Assembly (NCBI GenBank): GCA_907163375.1
Contig: CAJQUW010007880.1
Span: 654,374 to 718,373, forward strand
Origin: Prostheceraeus crozeri
Taxonomy: Eukaryota > Platyhelminthes > Polycladida > Euryleptidae
DNA: 64,000 nucleotides
Direction: 5' to 3'
Positions 1-12,998 of the stretch are shown piece after piece (positions within the stretch are counted from its first letter, which is position 1; every line of letters begins with the position of its first letter). A program made the position numbers and the translations under genes. The notes under the pieces were generated by a model. It searched no databases, was not told where the DNA came from, and saw nothing but the letters and a program-made list of their open reading frames with translations.

Positions 1-2764
1 CAAATGAGGCGGTGTGCCATCTTGTTGGAAAAACGTCGTGATCTCTTCAGTTCACGTAATCAGCATATCTTCAGTTCAAATAATGCTTCAGCAATTTAAG
101 AGCAGAGTCCTCGGTCATGGTTGATTGTTGACTCAAAGAAGTGAGGTCCAATGATCCAGTCATTAAACGTGGCCGCCTACAGCACTAGCTAGATCAACTG
201 TAAACTCACTGTAGATCACTGAATCTCAAATTATTCAAAATATTGATTCGGAATCGCGGCCGCCACTGCTTGTCACACAAATAATACATCCAGTCCATCA
301 GCAAGCAGGCTGCTGAACGGTTGTCTATCGTGACAGACTGTCTGTTGTCTTAAAAAGTCTACTATCCGTCCAATGATGAATTTTAGCTTTTTTTTGTTTG
401 CACGGCTAAACTTTAGATTCTCCACACGACTTTCCCTAGCTAATACAATATTGATGCTTTTAAGAGGCACGTGAACAGGTTTCTGTAGGGGACAACACGT
501 TAAGAATATAAGATATTTTCTAATGTTTTTCTTTTGTTCTTCTAACCTGATCAGATTTTCTTCTCATCGAGTAACCCTAGCTTTACCCCTTGCTGTGATA
601 GGTTGAAAATTTTGCCGCAATATTATCAAAATACAAGAAGGTGTTCTTATGCCAAACGTGAAACAGATTGGATCACATTTTAGAGCAAATACACTTTCGA
701 AAGAAAATAGATGTCTTCTAATTATGCATTTGGATTAGAAATGTCGTGGCAAGCACAAATAAAGCAATCATAGATGAAACTTCAATAAACCTGGGAATAT
801 ATGTGCGTATAGGAAATCCTTGAGCAAATCCTCTGCAGATAGAAAATGATTTAGCCATGTGAGTTAGAGTGGGAGCGAAACGATACAGAAGGGTAGTCGG
901 TCCGCTACTGAATGGGTCTGGACCAGTTGAAGAAATGAAACAAACCTGACAAACAATCAACACAGAAAAACAGATGGGCAATAAGATGACAGATTATTAA
1001 CTTGCGTGAAAACTATTCGCACTGGTCAAACTGCGTTTAATAATTGCAACATTCTATAAGTTTCAAGCAATGGTGACATGTGTCTTCAGTACTCGCAAGA
1101 TTATTCTTGTTGTCACGAATATGTTTCACAAATTGAACTTTGTACAGTTGGAGATGTAAGACTTTATCGGAAGTCACATATCTTAGTACTGCAGTCATAT
1201 TGTGATGCACAAATTGTCATCAATAGACAAACATCATGAGCAATTTGCATTTGTTTCGCTCTAATCTACGATGATGAAGCGATAACGTTGGCGACATTAC
1301 AGAATATATGAAAATTCTGAATTTTAGCTCTCAATTCAGGATAGCTGAACAGGCACATTGTTCCATTTTCGCTAACGAACGGGTACAATTAATTATCTAA
1401 ACTTAGATGCAAATGTTTGAAGTGCGAGGCATACAAGACATTTTAGGATTTTGCATACATAAGTTGGCGTATGAGATTCGCATCAAAAGCGATAACACTC
1501 TACATATTTCCTCTCTATATACGTTGGCTTGAATAAGTCAGGAAAACTTCGAAACTCAGACAGCTTCGTGCTTTAAATCTCTCCTCAATAATGATTTTGC
1601 CTCAGATCATGGCTATAACATGACCTTGATGCTCATTTCCTCAAGCAATGAGAGAAATAGGAATGAGATTTTAACTTCAATCAGCCTGAGGAAAAGATGC
1701 TTACATATAGTTCAAATATTTGAATTTATCGCAAACTTTATTCTCCCACTTGGTAGACAGAAAGGATGATGACCTTGTCAAGGGTAGAGTCTACAAATAT
1801 GATACGAGCGCGAGTGCACATCAAAGGATTTTTCTTCAGAGATTGATGAAACATGTTCTATAATGATTTTATCCAAGTGTGAACAGAGCATTAAGAATTT
1901 TGAGGTACGGTAGTTGCGATAAAGTGAGTCATAGTTTATTGTGACTGATACAAACGAGTTGAAAAGACAAACGAGATGAATAAAGTTCATGTAGAAGAAT
2001 GTTTACGAATGATACAGCGGGGATGTGATTATTCAGATAGGGACGCTATAGGAAACAAATATGCAAAGGGGGCGCAAATGATTCAATGAAGATATTGTGT
2101 AAGCAAGCAACTCTAAGAGGCAACCGGAGCTCCGCTTAAGACTGGAGTAATGACATTCCTCTTAGTATGATGGAACGTTGATATACTAATGGAAAACTTT
2201 AGTATGACAGAAATGATGGAATAGCTAATGAATGATAACATAAACTGCAAAACATGTGGCTAAGCAACAAAGTCCGATCGATATGCATAACTATATAATA
2301 ATGATATACTGATGGGCGTAACGAAAGTGGTCGCTCTAGGGGAAGATGTTTTTCAGCATATATGTAGACCGCACTTCTTGTGATAGATAGCAAACATGTA
2401 TTTCGAGCCCCGACGAATCGATGATGCATGACTATGTACATATTCATTTTTTTACCAAGTCGAGCATTTTTGAAACTAAACTTCTTAAAATTAGGCTCAC
2501 TGTAATTTGTGAGGTAAACATACGAGTAACTCTATTTCAGCAATGAACATGAATGCTGTGTTAATGTTTGTTGTAGATTAAAAAAGTATCAAAATATATA
2601 CCAGGCCATAAGTTCTGCGTGGGACTTTCTAGCAGCAGTGATCGGCAAAATGAATTTTCGCTTGCCAGTCACTGCTGTTTGCAAGCGACACGCATTAACT
2701 CACTAATTGAACGGTTAGTAAGTATTCTTTGTTTCTTGATCTCAATTCTCATTTCACATACGAG
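1..2764. other. No gene recognised
   Basis: AT-rich DNA with only short shadow frames. One minus-strand frame (718-945, preceded by a possible CAG acceptor at 946-948) reads as a plausible terminal exon with a hydrophobic last segment (IALFVLATTFLIQ), but nothing links it to a known family. A motif near 2328-2345 (gtggtcgctctaggggaag) resembles the repeats at 5798-5967 and is probably transposon debris. Confidence 0.3.
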
Positions 2765-5679
2765 CAGTGTCCCGGCCAGGGATTTTCATCAAATTTACGC
2801 CCCACCCCAAAATTTACGCCCACTGTAAATAGTTGAAATTTGCCAGTAAATCCACTTATATTCGTCATTGTGAATGATTTCTCTCTACTGACAGCCAATC
2901 ATGTCGTGTGAAAACAAATTGCAAAATATCAAGCTCACAAATTCCTCCAGTGTTACAAAACAGTAAATTTAGAAACAAAATGCGATAAGATAAGTTGTTG
3001 ATGACGATCAAGAATCTCGATACACCTGAAACACGGATCATGAATTGATTGAATCAAAATAAATTCATGATCTGCACATCATGGTGAAATTGGCGCTCCT
3101 TTCATAGAAATCTGGCCTACTTTGGCATTTCTTTCAACTTTCCTTTCGGTACTACCCTTTAAACGGCAATCACATCCCTGCATAAATTTTAAAAAATTCC
3201 GTTCCGGACAATATGACTGCATCTGCATGCTCTTGTACTTCGTCCATTGTTCTTTCACCTGTAATTCGAAAGTCCACTCGTGTGAGAGTATGACCTACAG
3301 ATGCTTTTGAATATACAAATCATATTAAGGAAATACCTCTTCAACTTTTATCTGTACAGTATAGCAAACAACTCAATGGAATCGGGTCTATAACCAAAAT
3401 GTCGCAATTTGTCTATTGGAAATAAATCGGGGTTTCTCGTGCGACCTCCTTCCATTCACAAGTTCATGATAGATCTCGGACGAACAACTCATTATTGGTA
3501 TTAAATTGCTTAATGACGCATGAACTACATTAAAATTCAATTTATAAAAGTACAAAAACAATGGTAAATATGAGTCCTGTACCAAAAACATGCACAAGAA
3601 GCTTTTTCTTTTTTTAGCGTTAGTCACACTGGCGTTTTTATAATTGCCAAAAACAATTTGGTGGTCCTTTTTCGATTCAAAGTTTCCTCAGCACATTTCA
3701 TGAAAAAATCACATAATTAATGACTTACATATTGCTTGTAGCATGGGAACTGAAGAGATATTCCTCAAGAGCAGTTTCTCACTATCTGTATTACATCCCG
3801 ACGTGAAAATATATGCGCACATGTCTGCTGATTACCTACCTCAGTTTATCATTGCATTCCGAGTCTTTTATCATAAGTTTGTGGTTCAATTCAGTGCGTC
3901 ATCAAATTGGCAATATTTGCAACAATATTTGACCAAATACGTAGAGCAGCTTCACAGAAAAGTTAAGAAAAAGGGTTCAACAGGTCATCAGTGCTGAAAA
4001 TATGTCTTAAATACCTAAAAAACATGTCACAATTAGCAAAAAAGGATTTTATAAGCTCACTCTTTCTCAAAATTTTTTTCTTGAACAACAATGTAGAGCG
4101 CTTTCATGACGTGTTTTGATTTTGCTATTGATGGTGTTCGGGTTTATGGATGCCCTATTATATTCTATCATAATGTCTATTTACGTTATTGATATATTTT
4201 CAGGTTGATGATTTAGATGCTGAACATTCATTCTCCATATAATAGGGAAGAGCGCGGTATTATGGGTAACCTGAGTTTAAGGGGTTACATAGACCACCAA
4301 TTCCGCTCTAGGATCAACTTTCTTGGCCTAATCAATTGCTATGGGCACAGACGCAAGGTTCCGCATGTTATTTCCCATAATACCCGTTTCACTATGTTGT
4401 AGAGGAACTTTACTGAATAGACACGATTTTGCTATTTTCAAAAGTCCGCGGGTGTTATGGGTCACCTGTCGGGGGTGTTATGGACCACCCATTGATGTTT
4501 GTTAAAAAAGCGACATCAATTAAATGATGCACAAAAGTCAAATTTACGATGCTCCCTACACATAAGAGCGATTAACTTATTTGATTGACCAGTCAACCGG
4601 TGGCTAACCGGAATAACTTAAATTTTGACGAATAATTAAACCGTCCTATGCGAAGGCATGATAATCAAAGCTATTATTGAGAATAATCAGCGTGAGATCT
4701 GTAAATTTACACTGATGGAGATTGATTAATTCCAAAAGAAGTCAGCAAACTGCTTGAAACCGAATTACAATGGCTATAGCTGGCTATCTGCCCAAATTTC
4801 TGAACATTAGTTTTCAGCACATTAGATGTAAATGTGCTTTAAAAACACTGACATGAAACAACTTGATGATTGACAAAATTGCCGCTCGAGATAGCAATCC
4901 AAGTAATTACGTGAGATAACACACCGTAGACACAGCCCTCTGCAAATACAAACTAGGCCTATTACTCCTATCACTCTTTTTCACCCAATGACTCGACTAC
5001 CTAGGCTTCTTGCTGCTTACATCGCTTCAACTTTCGATGACTTTTTGCAACAAAGTACTGCAACGCATTTTCCTGTTAGCTATGTTTGCGCTTGAGTAGA
5101 ATGAGTGAAACTAATTTTCTGGTGACTTTTGAGGTATTGCGGTGAATTGTGGGGTGGACCATAGCTCCCCACTATAAGTATGCTTGCAAAATCAACTGTC
5201 AGTAGAAAGTGTGTTCAGCCAACTGTCTGTTTTCTCGAAGATGATTAACCATGCTGCATCCCCACAGCCATAATCTCCATTGGTGCTCAAAGCATGACTT
5301 GCTCAGAAGGAAAAAACACATTTATAAAAAGAACGATCAAATTTTCGTAAAAACCTAATTTGGGGCACAAAAATTTAAAAAAATTAATTGCGCAGTCAGA
5401 GACACCAAATGTTTTTATTTACAATGTTTTCGTCCACATATACTCGAAAATTGAGTTTCAGGTAGGAAAATATGACTCAGAGGAGGGGGGGTGGCCCATA
5501 ACACACCGCTCTCCTATACGTACTCCACAAATCATAGATTGCAAATAACTGATTTATAAATGATAAATTTACGCCCTATTCAGTCATACATTTACGCCCA
5601 CACTTCTCAATTTACGCATTTACGCGCAAAATGTGAAATTTACGCCGGTGCGCAAATTTAAGCTCTGGCCAGGACACTG
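2765..5679. mobile_element. hAT-like non-autonomous element
   Basis: The ends are inverted copies: CAGTGTCCCGGCCAGGG at the left and, on the opposite strand, CAGTGTCCTGGCCAGAG at the right. Both are followed inward by AAATTTACG/AAATTTGCG tracts. The element is flanked by a perfect 8-bp duplication, catacgag (2757-2764 and 5680-5687). Eight-base target duplications and a CAG..CTG end are typical of hAT transposons. No transposase could be recognised in the 2.9 kb interior, so it is either non-autonomous or heavily decayed. Several copies of an (a)aatttacgcc motif cluster just inside both ends and could be subterminal transposase sites. A second inverted-repeat element seems to be nested inside. 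The boundaries are well supported; the superfamily is an inference from end sequence and duplication length. Confidence 0.75.
4246..5515. mobile_element. Nested inverted-repeat DNA element (unassigned)
   Basis: Inside the 2765-5679 element, the left sequence GGGAAGAGCGCGGTATTATG is mirrored at the right by GGAGAGCGGTGTGTTATGGG on the opposite strand. Both continue into a gGGTAACC/GGCCACC block. Related ATGGACCACC and ATGGGTCACC motifs recur inside (about 4460-4490 and 5150-5165). A TA duplication is possible at both edges but the exact edges are uncertain. No transposase frame is recognisable. It may be a miniature element of a cut-and-paste family; the superfamily was not determined. Confidence 0.45.
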
Positions 5680-5797
5680 CATACGAGCAAGGGAAATTTT
5701 GTTGAAGCTGTGGCTTTAGAAAGTGAGATCAGAGAGGTACGCGATTGACTTTTTTCTCTCATTTGGCGATTTTCATGATACTATCGGTCTACATGTA

Positions 5798-5967
5798 GTC
5801 GCTGGAGAGGGGTAAAAATTCAAAATAGCACGTTCGAGTTCGGTCATTAGAGGGACTGGTCGTTGATAAGGAGTCAATACATTGAAAAATGCCCGGAGTA
5901 TAGGAAAACGGTCGTTGTGGGAGAGTGGTCGCTATAGGGGAGGGGCTGAAGTTAACGGGGGACCACT
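5798..5967. repeat. Diverged ggtcg-ttagggg repeats, DNA-transposon end
   Basis: Three to four diverged copies of a unit like ggtcgttgtgggagag / ggtcgctataggggagg lie in tandem and finish in ggggaccactg. Such arrays next to a CAGTGGTCC end occur in pogo/Tigger-type elements, so this is probably the right end of a decayed miniature DNA transposon. The left end was not found; a related motif near 2330 lies beyond the hAT-like insertion at 2765-5679. Confidence 0.35.
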
Positions 5968-7887
5968 GCAACATTCCGCTTGACATTAGGTTGCCTATAT
6001 ACAAGCTTTTTGGCTACCTTGCATACAGGCCTATAATATACATAGCATAGTCGAATGCATTACATTTCAACGGGCACCATGTCAGTTATATCACTTCAGA
6101 GATTTGCAAGAGTTCGAATTCCTGTAGTAGAGACAAGTCAACGATTCTTAGCGAAATGATAGACGTGACGAGTTGATGCTAGGAGGACGAATCTTCTAGC
6201 TACAATGCCGTCTAATCATCATTTCTTTCTTGACAACTTTTGAAGTGAATCCTCTGGGACAAAGTTCACAAAGTTCAATCACAGATATGAAGCTAATTTC
6301 CTTAGAAACGGCAATTTTATGCTACAGAAAAGTCAACGATGTCTACACTCGGGAATTTTCCAATGGAAATGAAAACTTGAAGAAATTTCTCGTATACTCA
6401 CTCTATCAGCCTATACGATCAGTTGTCAAACTTTGCGAGTAATTTTCAATTGCTAAAACCAACCAAGCGTTGACAGGCGAGACGTCGGAAAATAATTCCG
6501 AATGCAGCCACAAGCATCGTCCCGATAATCACGATAGTCAAATATTACAACTTCCAGCAATCTGTCAACTCATAAAGTTCGACAAAGTTTGATTTGACCG
6601 AATTGCAAAATTTGAAGATGCGAATATCATCACTACATTTAAGGTTATAACAAATTGTTGATAATAGGATGAAAACTATATTTCACAAATCTTTATTTTT
6701 GATATAAGATATTCCTTCTCTCTTTCCCTATATACATAATATATGTACAGTTTTGTACACTAAACCCAAAGAGACTTGCCACATTTAAGTTTTGCAGAGC
6801 TTATCCCTTTAAATGAAATTGACGGTGATTATTTTATGTAAATGTTATCCGACATTATCCGATAATAAATTAATGAGTATTCAAGCTTCTCATCAAACTA
6901 GTAAATACATGTAGTACCTTTGACCGTTATGACTGCAATGACTTTTCTTGGCAGACTCTCAATTAAGCTGTCAATTAAAGTTTGAGGAAAGGCGCTCGAT
7001 TCTTCTAAAACATAAAGCGATGTCTTTCAAAAGTGTCAATTTGACCTCTCGGTTAGTTTAACTTTAATGAATGAATATGAAGCAGTGTTTTCTAGATCCA
7101 AGGCAAATGAAGTAAAGAGAAATAGTTTCAGAATTCATTTCTTGAAGTCATTCGCTGATGCACAAAATTGTCAGTACACATGAAACAGTCTATGTTAATT
7201 TTGTGTTTTGGATACAACAGCGCAACTTGCGTCATGACATATTGACATTTTCCATATTGAATAAACTCTGAGAAATTCATTTCAGAATTCAATTTTCTCT
7301 TTGGATTTCATTAATTTTGTATGCATCATACCGGTATATTTAGTTATCTAGCAAGTATCCACAGTCCTTGACGTTTCAACGTTTAGTCAGCACTGAGCAA
7401 AGAATTTGGAATCTAAATAAGATTGATAACTGCATTCTACTATTATGTTTAATGTTGGTAGCGCTTCTATCGTCATAAGACGAAGAAAGAGGAGTTCTGA
7501 TGTACGCAATGCATGTGGAGATAAGAAACAGCTTATACTTTTATGAACAATTTCTAGGAATTCTGATTGCTAAAATTGTATTAAGTTGAAGATCCTAACG
7601 TAGTTCATTATGCCTGCAACTAATTGAACAAAACTTTAGCATACTCTGAACAGTGAGCAGCCTTCATTACTGGCCTACAGCAAACTCCTTGTTCATAATA
7701 ACATTTACATGCTGGCATGGCTACGTAAATTTCTAACCTCCCTCATTCTACCGACAAATGACTGAATTTTTAGGTCAATATGTGTGTTTACATTATTATT
7801 ACAATGCTGCGATATATTTTCCTCTGAATAATCACTAAATCGTTTATTTTACTACATTGTTTATATAGTAAAACCACCATCACCCAC
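5968..7887. other. No gene recognised
   Basis: AT-rich non-coding sequence with no coding signature, RNA gene or clear repeat seen on either strand. Confidence 0.3.
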
Positions 7888-8397
7888 TTGATGGTGACAT
7901 TGGTATTCCCAGTGCTTGAGTACTGCATCACGGCCCCCGCTGGCCTACCAGATGTTGCTATCCATCGTTTCCAATGTGTGATCAGTGCCTCTGTAGGTCT
8001 AGTAAACAATATTCCCGGTTTTGGACATATACTCTCTGCGATACGAGACCTGAATTTGCTTTCCATTTGGCAACGGATTAATCTGCGCTTAGTCTCCCTC
8101 GTCTACAAATTTGTCAATGGTCTGGCTCCTTCTTACATAAGTGAGAGACTTCCAAAACCGACTTCATCGGCGTTCTGCCTCATCTCACCATCTCATCGTG
8201 CCAAGATGTAGACTTAAGTCAACTCAAAATAGACTCTTTTCTTCATGTGCAACGCGATTATGGAATGAGCTGCCTCAAGAATGCACAACACTGAGCTCTC
8301 AATATCGATTCAAATTTCTTTCTTTTTATGTTGTGAATTGACCCTGAAGCTGTTTTAGTATGTGTCATATTTAATAAAAATTCATCATCATCATCAT
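7888..8397 (+). mobile_element. CR1/Jockey-like LINE, 3' end fragment
   Basis: The end of a non-LTR reverse-transcriptase protein. The first part reads VFPVLEYC...RFQCVISASV...INLRLVSLVYKFVNGLAPSYISERL, and a second frame continues with RLFSSCATRLWNELPQE...YRFKF. The pattern of a conserved 'R...A.RLWN.LP..' block near the C-terminus followed by a short F-K motif is characteristic of CR1-like LINEs. One frameshift lies where the two frames overlap, around 8141-8211. The copy is truncated at its 5' side and lacks endonuclease and catalytic reverse-transcriptase motifs. It ends in a (tca)n run at 8381-8397 after AATAAA-like sequence, consistent with a LINE 3' tail. It is dead. Confidence 0.75.
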
Positions 8398-11300
8398 ATA
8401 TAGCTCTACATACACTATTATATACACGTAAAACATAAATCCATGGACAGAAAAAAATGCAAATCATAGGAACTTAAAATATCAAAGCCTATCCAATGCT
8501 TGTCAGAAAAATATTTGAATTTGATAAATAAGAGTATGAAGTTGTTGAACTGAACAAGAGAACTGATATTCATTATTATGAATATTGTAATAAACACCTG
8601 TTGGCCAAATAATGGATCTTAGTCTATGCTTCGCATGATTTCCGATCTAACTGTTACTTCACGCTTAATTTCCTTTAATCCCAGTTCCAGGGACTGGAAG
8701 GTTGATGCCTCTCCTCTTTTTGTCTTGATTCATGAAAGGGTTCGAGTATTCAAGTTTTCTTTAGGTGTGCAAGGATATAATTGGTGCCACGTCATCTTGG
8801 CCTTCCGACGGTTCGACGCTCTTGGACCTCTATGTCTTCAACTCTCCTCAAACAATTTGATCCCGGTCTCTTCACATGAACGAATCATCCAAGACGCAAT
8901 CTTAGAACCCGATCTTTCAGTTCCTTTTGACTGCATATTTTTGCAACATCTTAGCTTCCGTCGCTCTTATTACTCTCACTATATATCTCACAACTCTCCG
9001 ATCGCTCGCTCGCAATATCTCAAAGATGATCTCTGGGAGGAGCTATGTCTCTAAGCCATGTAAGAGAAATGATCGAATACTGGACTCATTCACTTAGGCT
9101 TTGATCTTCAAGGGACATTCTTGTACAAAATGCTGACTAATTCTCGCCTTTTGAAACACGCAAACAGCATGAAAAGTCGCTGCAAACAGTAAATCTCGAT
9201 ATCTCAGTAAGTTTCAAAGATATTGACTCCCCTTCTTTTGATTTAAGAATTCAAGGGAATTCGGTTACTGAATATAATCGCACTATCATCATAGCGATTG
9301 CTCTCTCTCTCTCTCTACGAAAATTTTCAGTTGTAGTAGACAACATAAACGGATGCTTATTATGAAACCTGCTGAATTTCGCCTTTGTCTCAATCGATCA
9401 TAATGAGTTAGTAAAGCCATGATTCTCCTTTTCTGACATTGTCCAAAACTGTGACAGGTTCATAATATTACATCTAGGATGATAAAGAGTACAAAAAAAT
9501 ATGTTTAGCACTTATGCTGATTCACATCTCACAGACATTTAAGATTGAAGTAACGAACTGAACACAGACGTGTCTCCGCGCATCATTTTGAACTGGCCAA
9601 TTTAGACGTTCTTTATCGATAAGAGCTGGTAGTAAAAGTAATCAGTGATGTTTTTGAAGTCAAATGATGTTCCTAATTTTTGATAACTTTTTATTAGCAT
9701 AAGCTGAAATTTTACTTTGTTCGATGATAGGGGATATAATATCATACAGGATTAGATGATAAAGTCTCTGAAAATGTCTGTCTTTCATCACCGAACATTT
9801 TCATGATACCCGCATTCGTGCAGCGGTGCATAGCGTGCAGTAAAATCCCATACCCTGAGAAATTTAAACCAGAAAGCAGCGGGTCAATATCGCTTGTACT
9901 TACTGAAATATGAGCATTTACTTTTTTGCATCGACTTTTGAATCACCCTGTGTAAACTTGAGATCCTGCTGCCGCTTTAACTTCATTTTGTGTTGTATGG
10001 TATATCTCCAAGATAAAAGAAAGTCTGACTCGCCGTAAGGTAGGACCATTATGATTTACGAGTCATTATATGAAATACCGCTCGAATTTTAAGACACTTT
10101 GGACACTACAACGCCTTTTCCACAATAACTTTAAAAAGTGATGGTGCTTATGCTTAGAATTTGCACAAATGTAGTAAAATTGCACCAAATGGCAGCACGA
10201 ATCATGTTTCCTAACTGATGAATTTAATAAAGACATTTTCATTCATTTTAAATACGATAAACTCAGATTTTGTCAATTCATGAAGATTGGCATGTGATAG
10301 AAGTCTTGATTATATCGCATAAACTCTGAGACATCAAGAAAATGAGCTTAAACTTTGAGCTCAAACCAAGCATCCTTCATTAATACTTTTTTTAAAACTC
10401 AGTAGTCCTTGACCGGGAGTAGAAATTTCCTAGCGTGAGAATTCCCTGACAGTTCATCTATCACACGGATGTAGTGCTCGAAAACAAAATACGTCAAACT
10501 TATCCGTTCCACATCGTAGCTCCTCACCCGCGTTTCATTCGAGGCTTTTTGCCACTACTTCGATTTTGCAAGATAGTCAAAAACTCAATCCAATTTTTCT
10601 ATTTCACATGCATTAACGAAATGCAGGAGAATTTTCACAATACTATTTTCAATACGATATTCTTCTCATGACAGCTTTACCATGAGAACATGACTGAGTT
10701 AGCAAATCTTATAGAACAATGTCACAAACTGCGAGAGTGCACGACGAATAGAAATGTCACGAAGAATCGATTGAAATTCATCTTTACTCCAGTAATCAAA
10801 CGTACAATAAAAAGGTGATCTATGTCAATGACGAAAGGTGATTCCTGATCAAAACGACAAGTTCAATGTGCAATTACTTCTAATTATCTCGTCATAACTG
10901 TATCACTTCTCCAACATCAATATAGCGCATTTATTCAAACAGACCTGGTTCATGTAGTTAGTGGTTATTAAATAGCATATCGTCCCTATCTACAGATTCA
11001 ATCATAAATAAAAAGTAAGGGCGTATTCATGTTGTTGATAGATTTGTATTAGTGTTCAACAATTCAGAGGAGCATAATGCGGTTTTACTTTTTATTTATA
11101 AACTAGCCAAAGGATCAAATTTCTTCCGTCAATCAGAAAGGTTTCTCAAATAAGTCGGATGTAGAACATCATGCAAAAATTGAAATATCTATTGTAACTT
11201 CACCTTCTTTTGAACTCCTTCACCTACGTCAAGTTACTACGCCACAGGATCATTCAACGAAAGTTTTTCTCAAACTGTAAGTCAGAGAGTAGACACAATA

Positions 11301-12166
11301 TTCGTCAGGAAGTTCAAAAAAGTTACATTTCAATTCAAACCATGGAAAATTTTCAAAATGCAAAAGTGCTGCATAGCGTGAACAATAGGCGTAAGAAAGT
11401 ACATATATTGAAATATATACGAAGTAAATAGAGTGAGTTACAGCATATAAGACATCAATGATATGATCACAGCATATTAATGGCAATCAGAGTCTTAGAC
11501 TTGAATTTTTCATCACATCAAATTCTTCAAAGATCGTCCATTTTTAGCCTAAAGCTTGAACCAAACCAAAAAAATAGCTTATTGGGTAAAAATACTGCAT
11601 CCACTTTTATAGTTTAACCCGCACTGGGGAACCCCATGCATCAAAATATTCCATAAATACTGCAACCCCCCGAGTCTTTTCCAACAAACAAGGTACTTCA
11701 ACGGATGTACATCTACAAGTTCATAGCAGTCTCGGAAGTCTTAGATGCTTCAAATAGAAAATTATATTGTTTTGTTTAATTGGGTCCCGAGACTTTTGCT
11801 TGAAACAGTTAACACAAGTCTTTTTCCAAGGTTGAAGAAGGCAGTTCTAGCAACAGATCGAATTCAATTTTGGACTACAAATGCTCTAGCATATTGTTTA
11901 CAAGCTTTATCGAAAACTTGTGATCTATATTTCATAACAAAAGCGTGTAGAACTCAGTTTACGGACACATTCATCGAAAGTATGATAGCATGTGGTTGAT
12001 TAAACATTTCACATGGCTACTACCAATTAATCATTATTGACTACTATGGAATTGCAAATTGAAGGATTACTACTAATTCTAGATGCAAACGAATAAGATT
12101 GATTAATTGGTGGCCGCATCTAATGTTCTATTAAATTCTGGTATCTTTTTGAAAGTCTGCACTTAC
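8398..12166. other. No confident gene; probable flank or intron of host gene
   Basis: Mostly non-coding. A 142-codon plus-strand frame at 8626-9054 is long for this base composition but matches no family known to me and shows no domain. A CT microsatellite lies at about 9299-9316. The next downstream exon of the coiled-coil gene should lie in or beyond this stretch, but no convincing acceptor with coiled-coil coding was found. Confidence 0.3.
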
Positions 12167-12241
12167 TCTTTATCATGTTGGAGTTTCACAATTGCTTTGC
12201 TCTGCTCCTTTATTTTCTGTCCGACAGTTTCATTCGCAAGT
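12167..12241 (-). CDS. Coiled-coil protein, exon (most downstream seen)
   Basis: A 75-bp exon with acceptor ..caacag and donor GTAAGT. It joins in phase to the exon at 16485-16642 (two bases plus one complete a Lys codon) and reads LANETVGQKIKEQSKAIVKLQHDKE. It ends in phase 2, so another exon must follow to the left. The charged heptad-like pattern continues that of the upstream exons. Confidence 0.7.
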
Positions 12242-12429
12242 CTGTTGGTAAAGAAGATGAAGTGAGTCGATTAGCAAAGAATGATAATTTGGCTGATTCA
12301 TAAAAGGATGCAGAGTTTCGTGTATATATAAAATGAATAAGTCGACTTTAATTGCTGCAATCAGTCAGTACATCACAAGTACCGGTATGTAATTTAGAAA
12401 AAAATAAAAGCTCATCATAAGTTCCCACC

Positions 12430-12810
12430 TTAGCGTTATACATATATATAATCAATGGGCCTCCATATAGTGAAATCAAAACCAATTGATTTTAATAAAA
12501 TCAATGTTCCCCAGACGCGTTTCAGAGTTTACAACTCCTTCCTCAATGGATACGCTCGGACACACAAAATCGAACAACAATGCTTTTATATGAGATGAAT
12601 GATTTGACTACAATTTAAAAATGACATGATATGGAAATGTACAACAACGATCTACAGCAGAATAAGTAAAATCAATAAAATATTTGTCTTAACAACATCA
12701 TTTAGACGCTGTCCGGTCAAAGAAAATTGTTTTTCCTTTCTGAATATATATATATATATTTCGATGAATTGAAAATTTCCGTCAAAGTGCTCAACTGCGA
12801 AATGAGCAAC
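12430..12810 (-). mobile_element. 3' part of Penelope-like element
   Basis: Read on the minus strand this stretch contains GGAAGGAGTTGTAAACTC followed by TGAAACGCG (12516-12545), then a 10-bp-arm palindrome (ATTGATTTTA / TAAAATCAAT, 12485-12505) and TA-rich DNA. A GAAACG block after a small hairpin is commonly seen downstream of the GIY-YIG domain in Penelope-like elements, where hammerhead ribozymes are known to occur. Together with the GIY-YIG fragment at 15583-16085 on the same strand, it is inferred to be the end of that element, separated from it by the hAT insertion at 13012-15397. The link is inference. Confidence 0.45.
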
Positions 12811-12811
12811 G

Positions 12812-12998
12812 TACACCCAAAGTTTGGAGGAATAACTCAGAACTCGGTACTCAGAGTTTCATGTTAGCACAATCATCAGCCAAAGGCTGATTTGATTTGA
12901 TCTGATATGAATGACTGATTTTTGATTTGGCTGATGATTGTGCTAACATGAAAGTCTGAGCACCGAGTTCTGACTTTTTCCTCCGAACTTTGGGTGTA
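12812..12998. repeat. Fold-back inverted repeat
   Basis: Two arms of about 75 bp (12812-12886 and 12926-12998) are inverted copies of each other, separated by a spacer of about 40 bp. The arms begin and end with TACACCCAAAGTT / AACTTTGGGTGTA. The loop-proximal part of each arm contains CTGATGATTGTGCTAACATG on its own strand. The repeat sits directly beside the left end of the hAT element at 13012. It may be a miniature fold-back element or a duplicated terminal segment of the Penelope-like element. Confidence 0.7.

Noticed and set aside
718-945. Possible terminal exon on the minus strand
   Set aside because: The acceptor and hydrophobic tail are suggestive, but no upstream exon of matching type or family similarity could be found.
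8626-9054. 142-codon plus-strand frame
   Set aside because: Long for the base composition but with no recognisable domain, promoter or splice context, so not called as a gene.
12812-12998. Hammerhead ribozyme in each arm of the fold-back
   Set aside because: CTGATGA and GAAA are in order and stem III can form, but the first stem II pair is T-T and stem I does not form next to the core.
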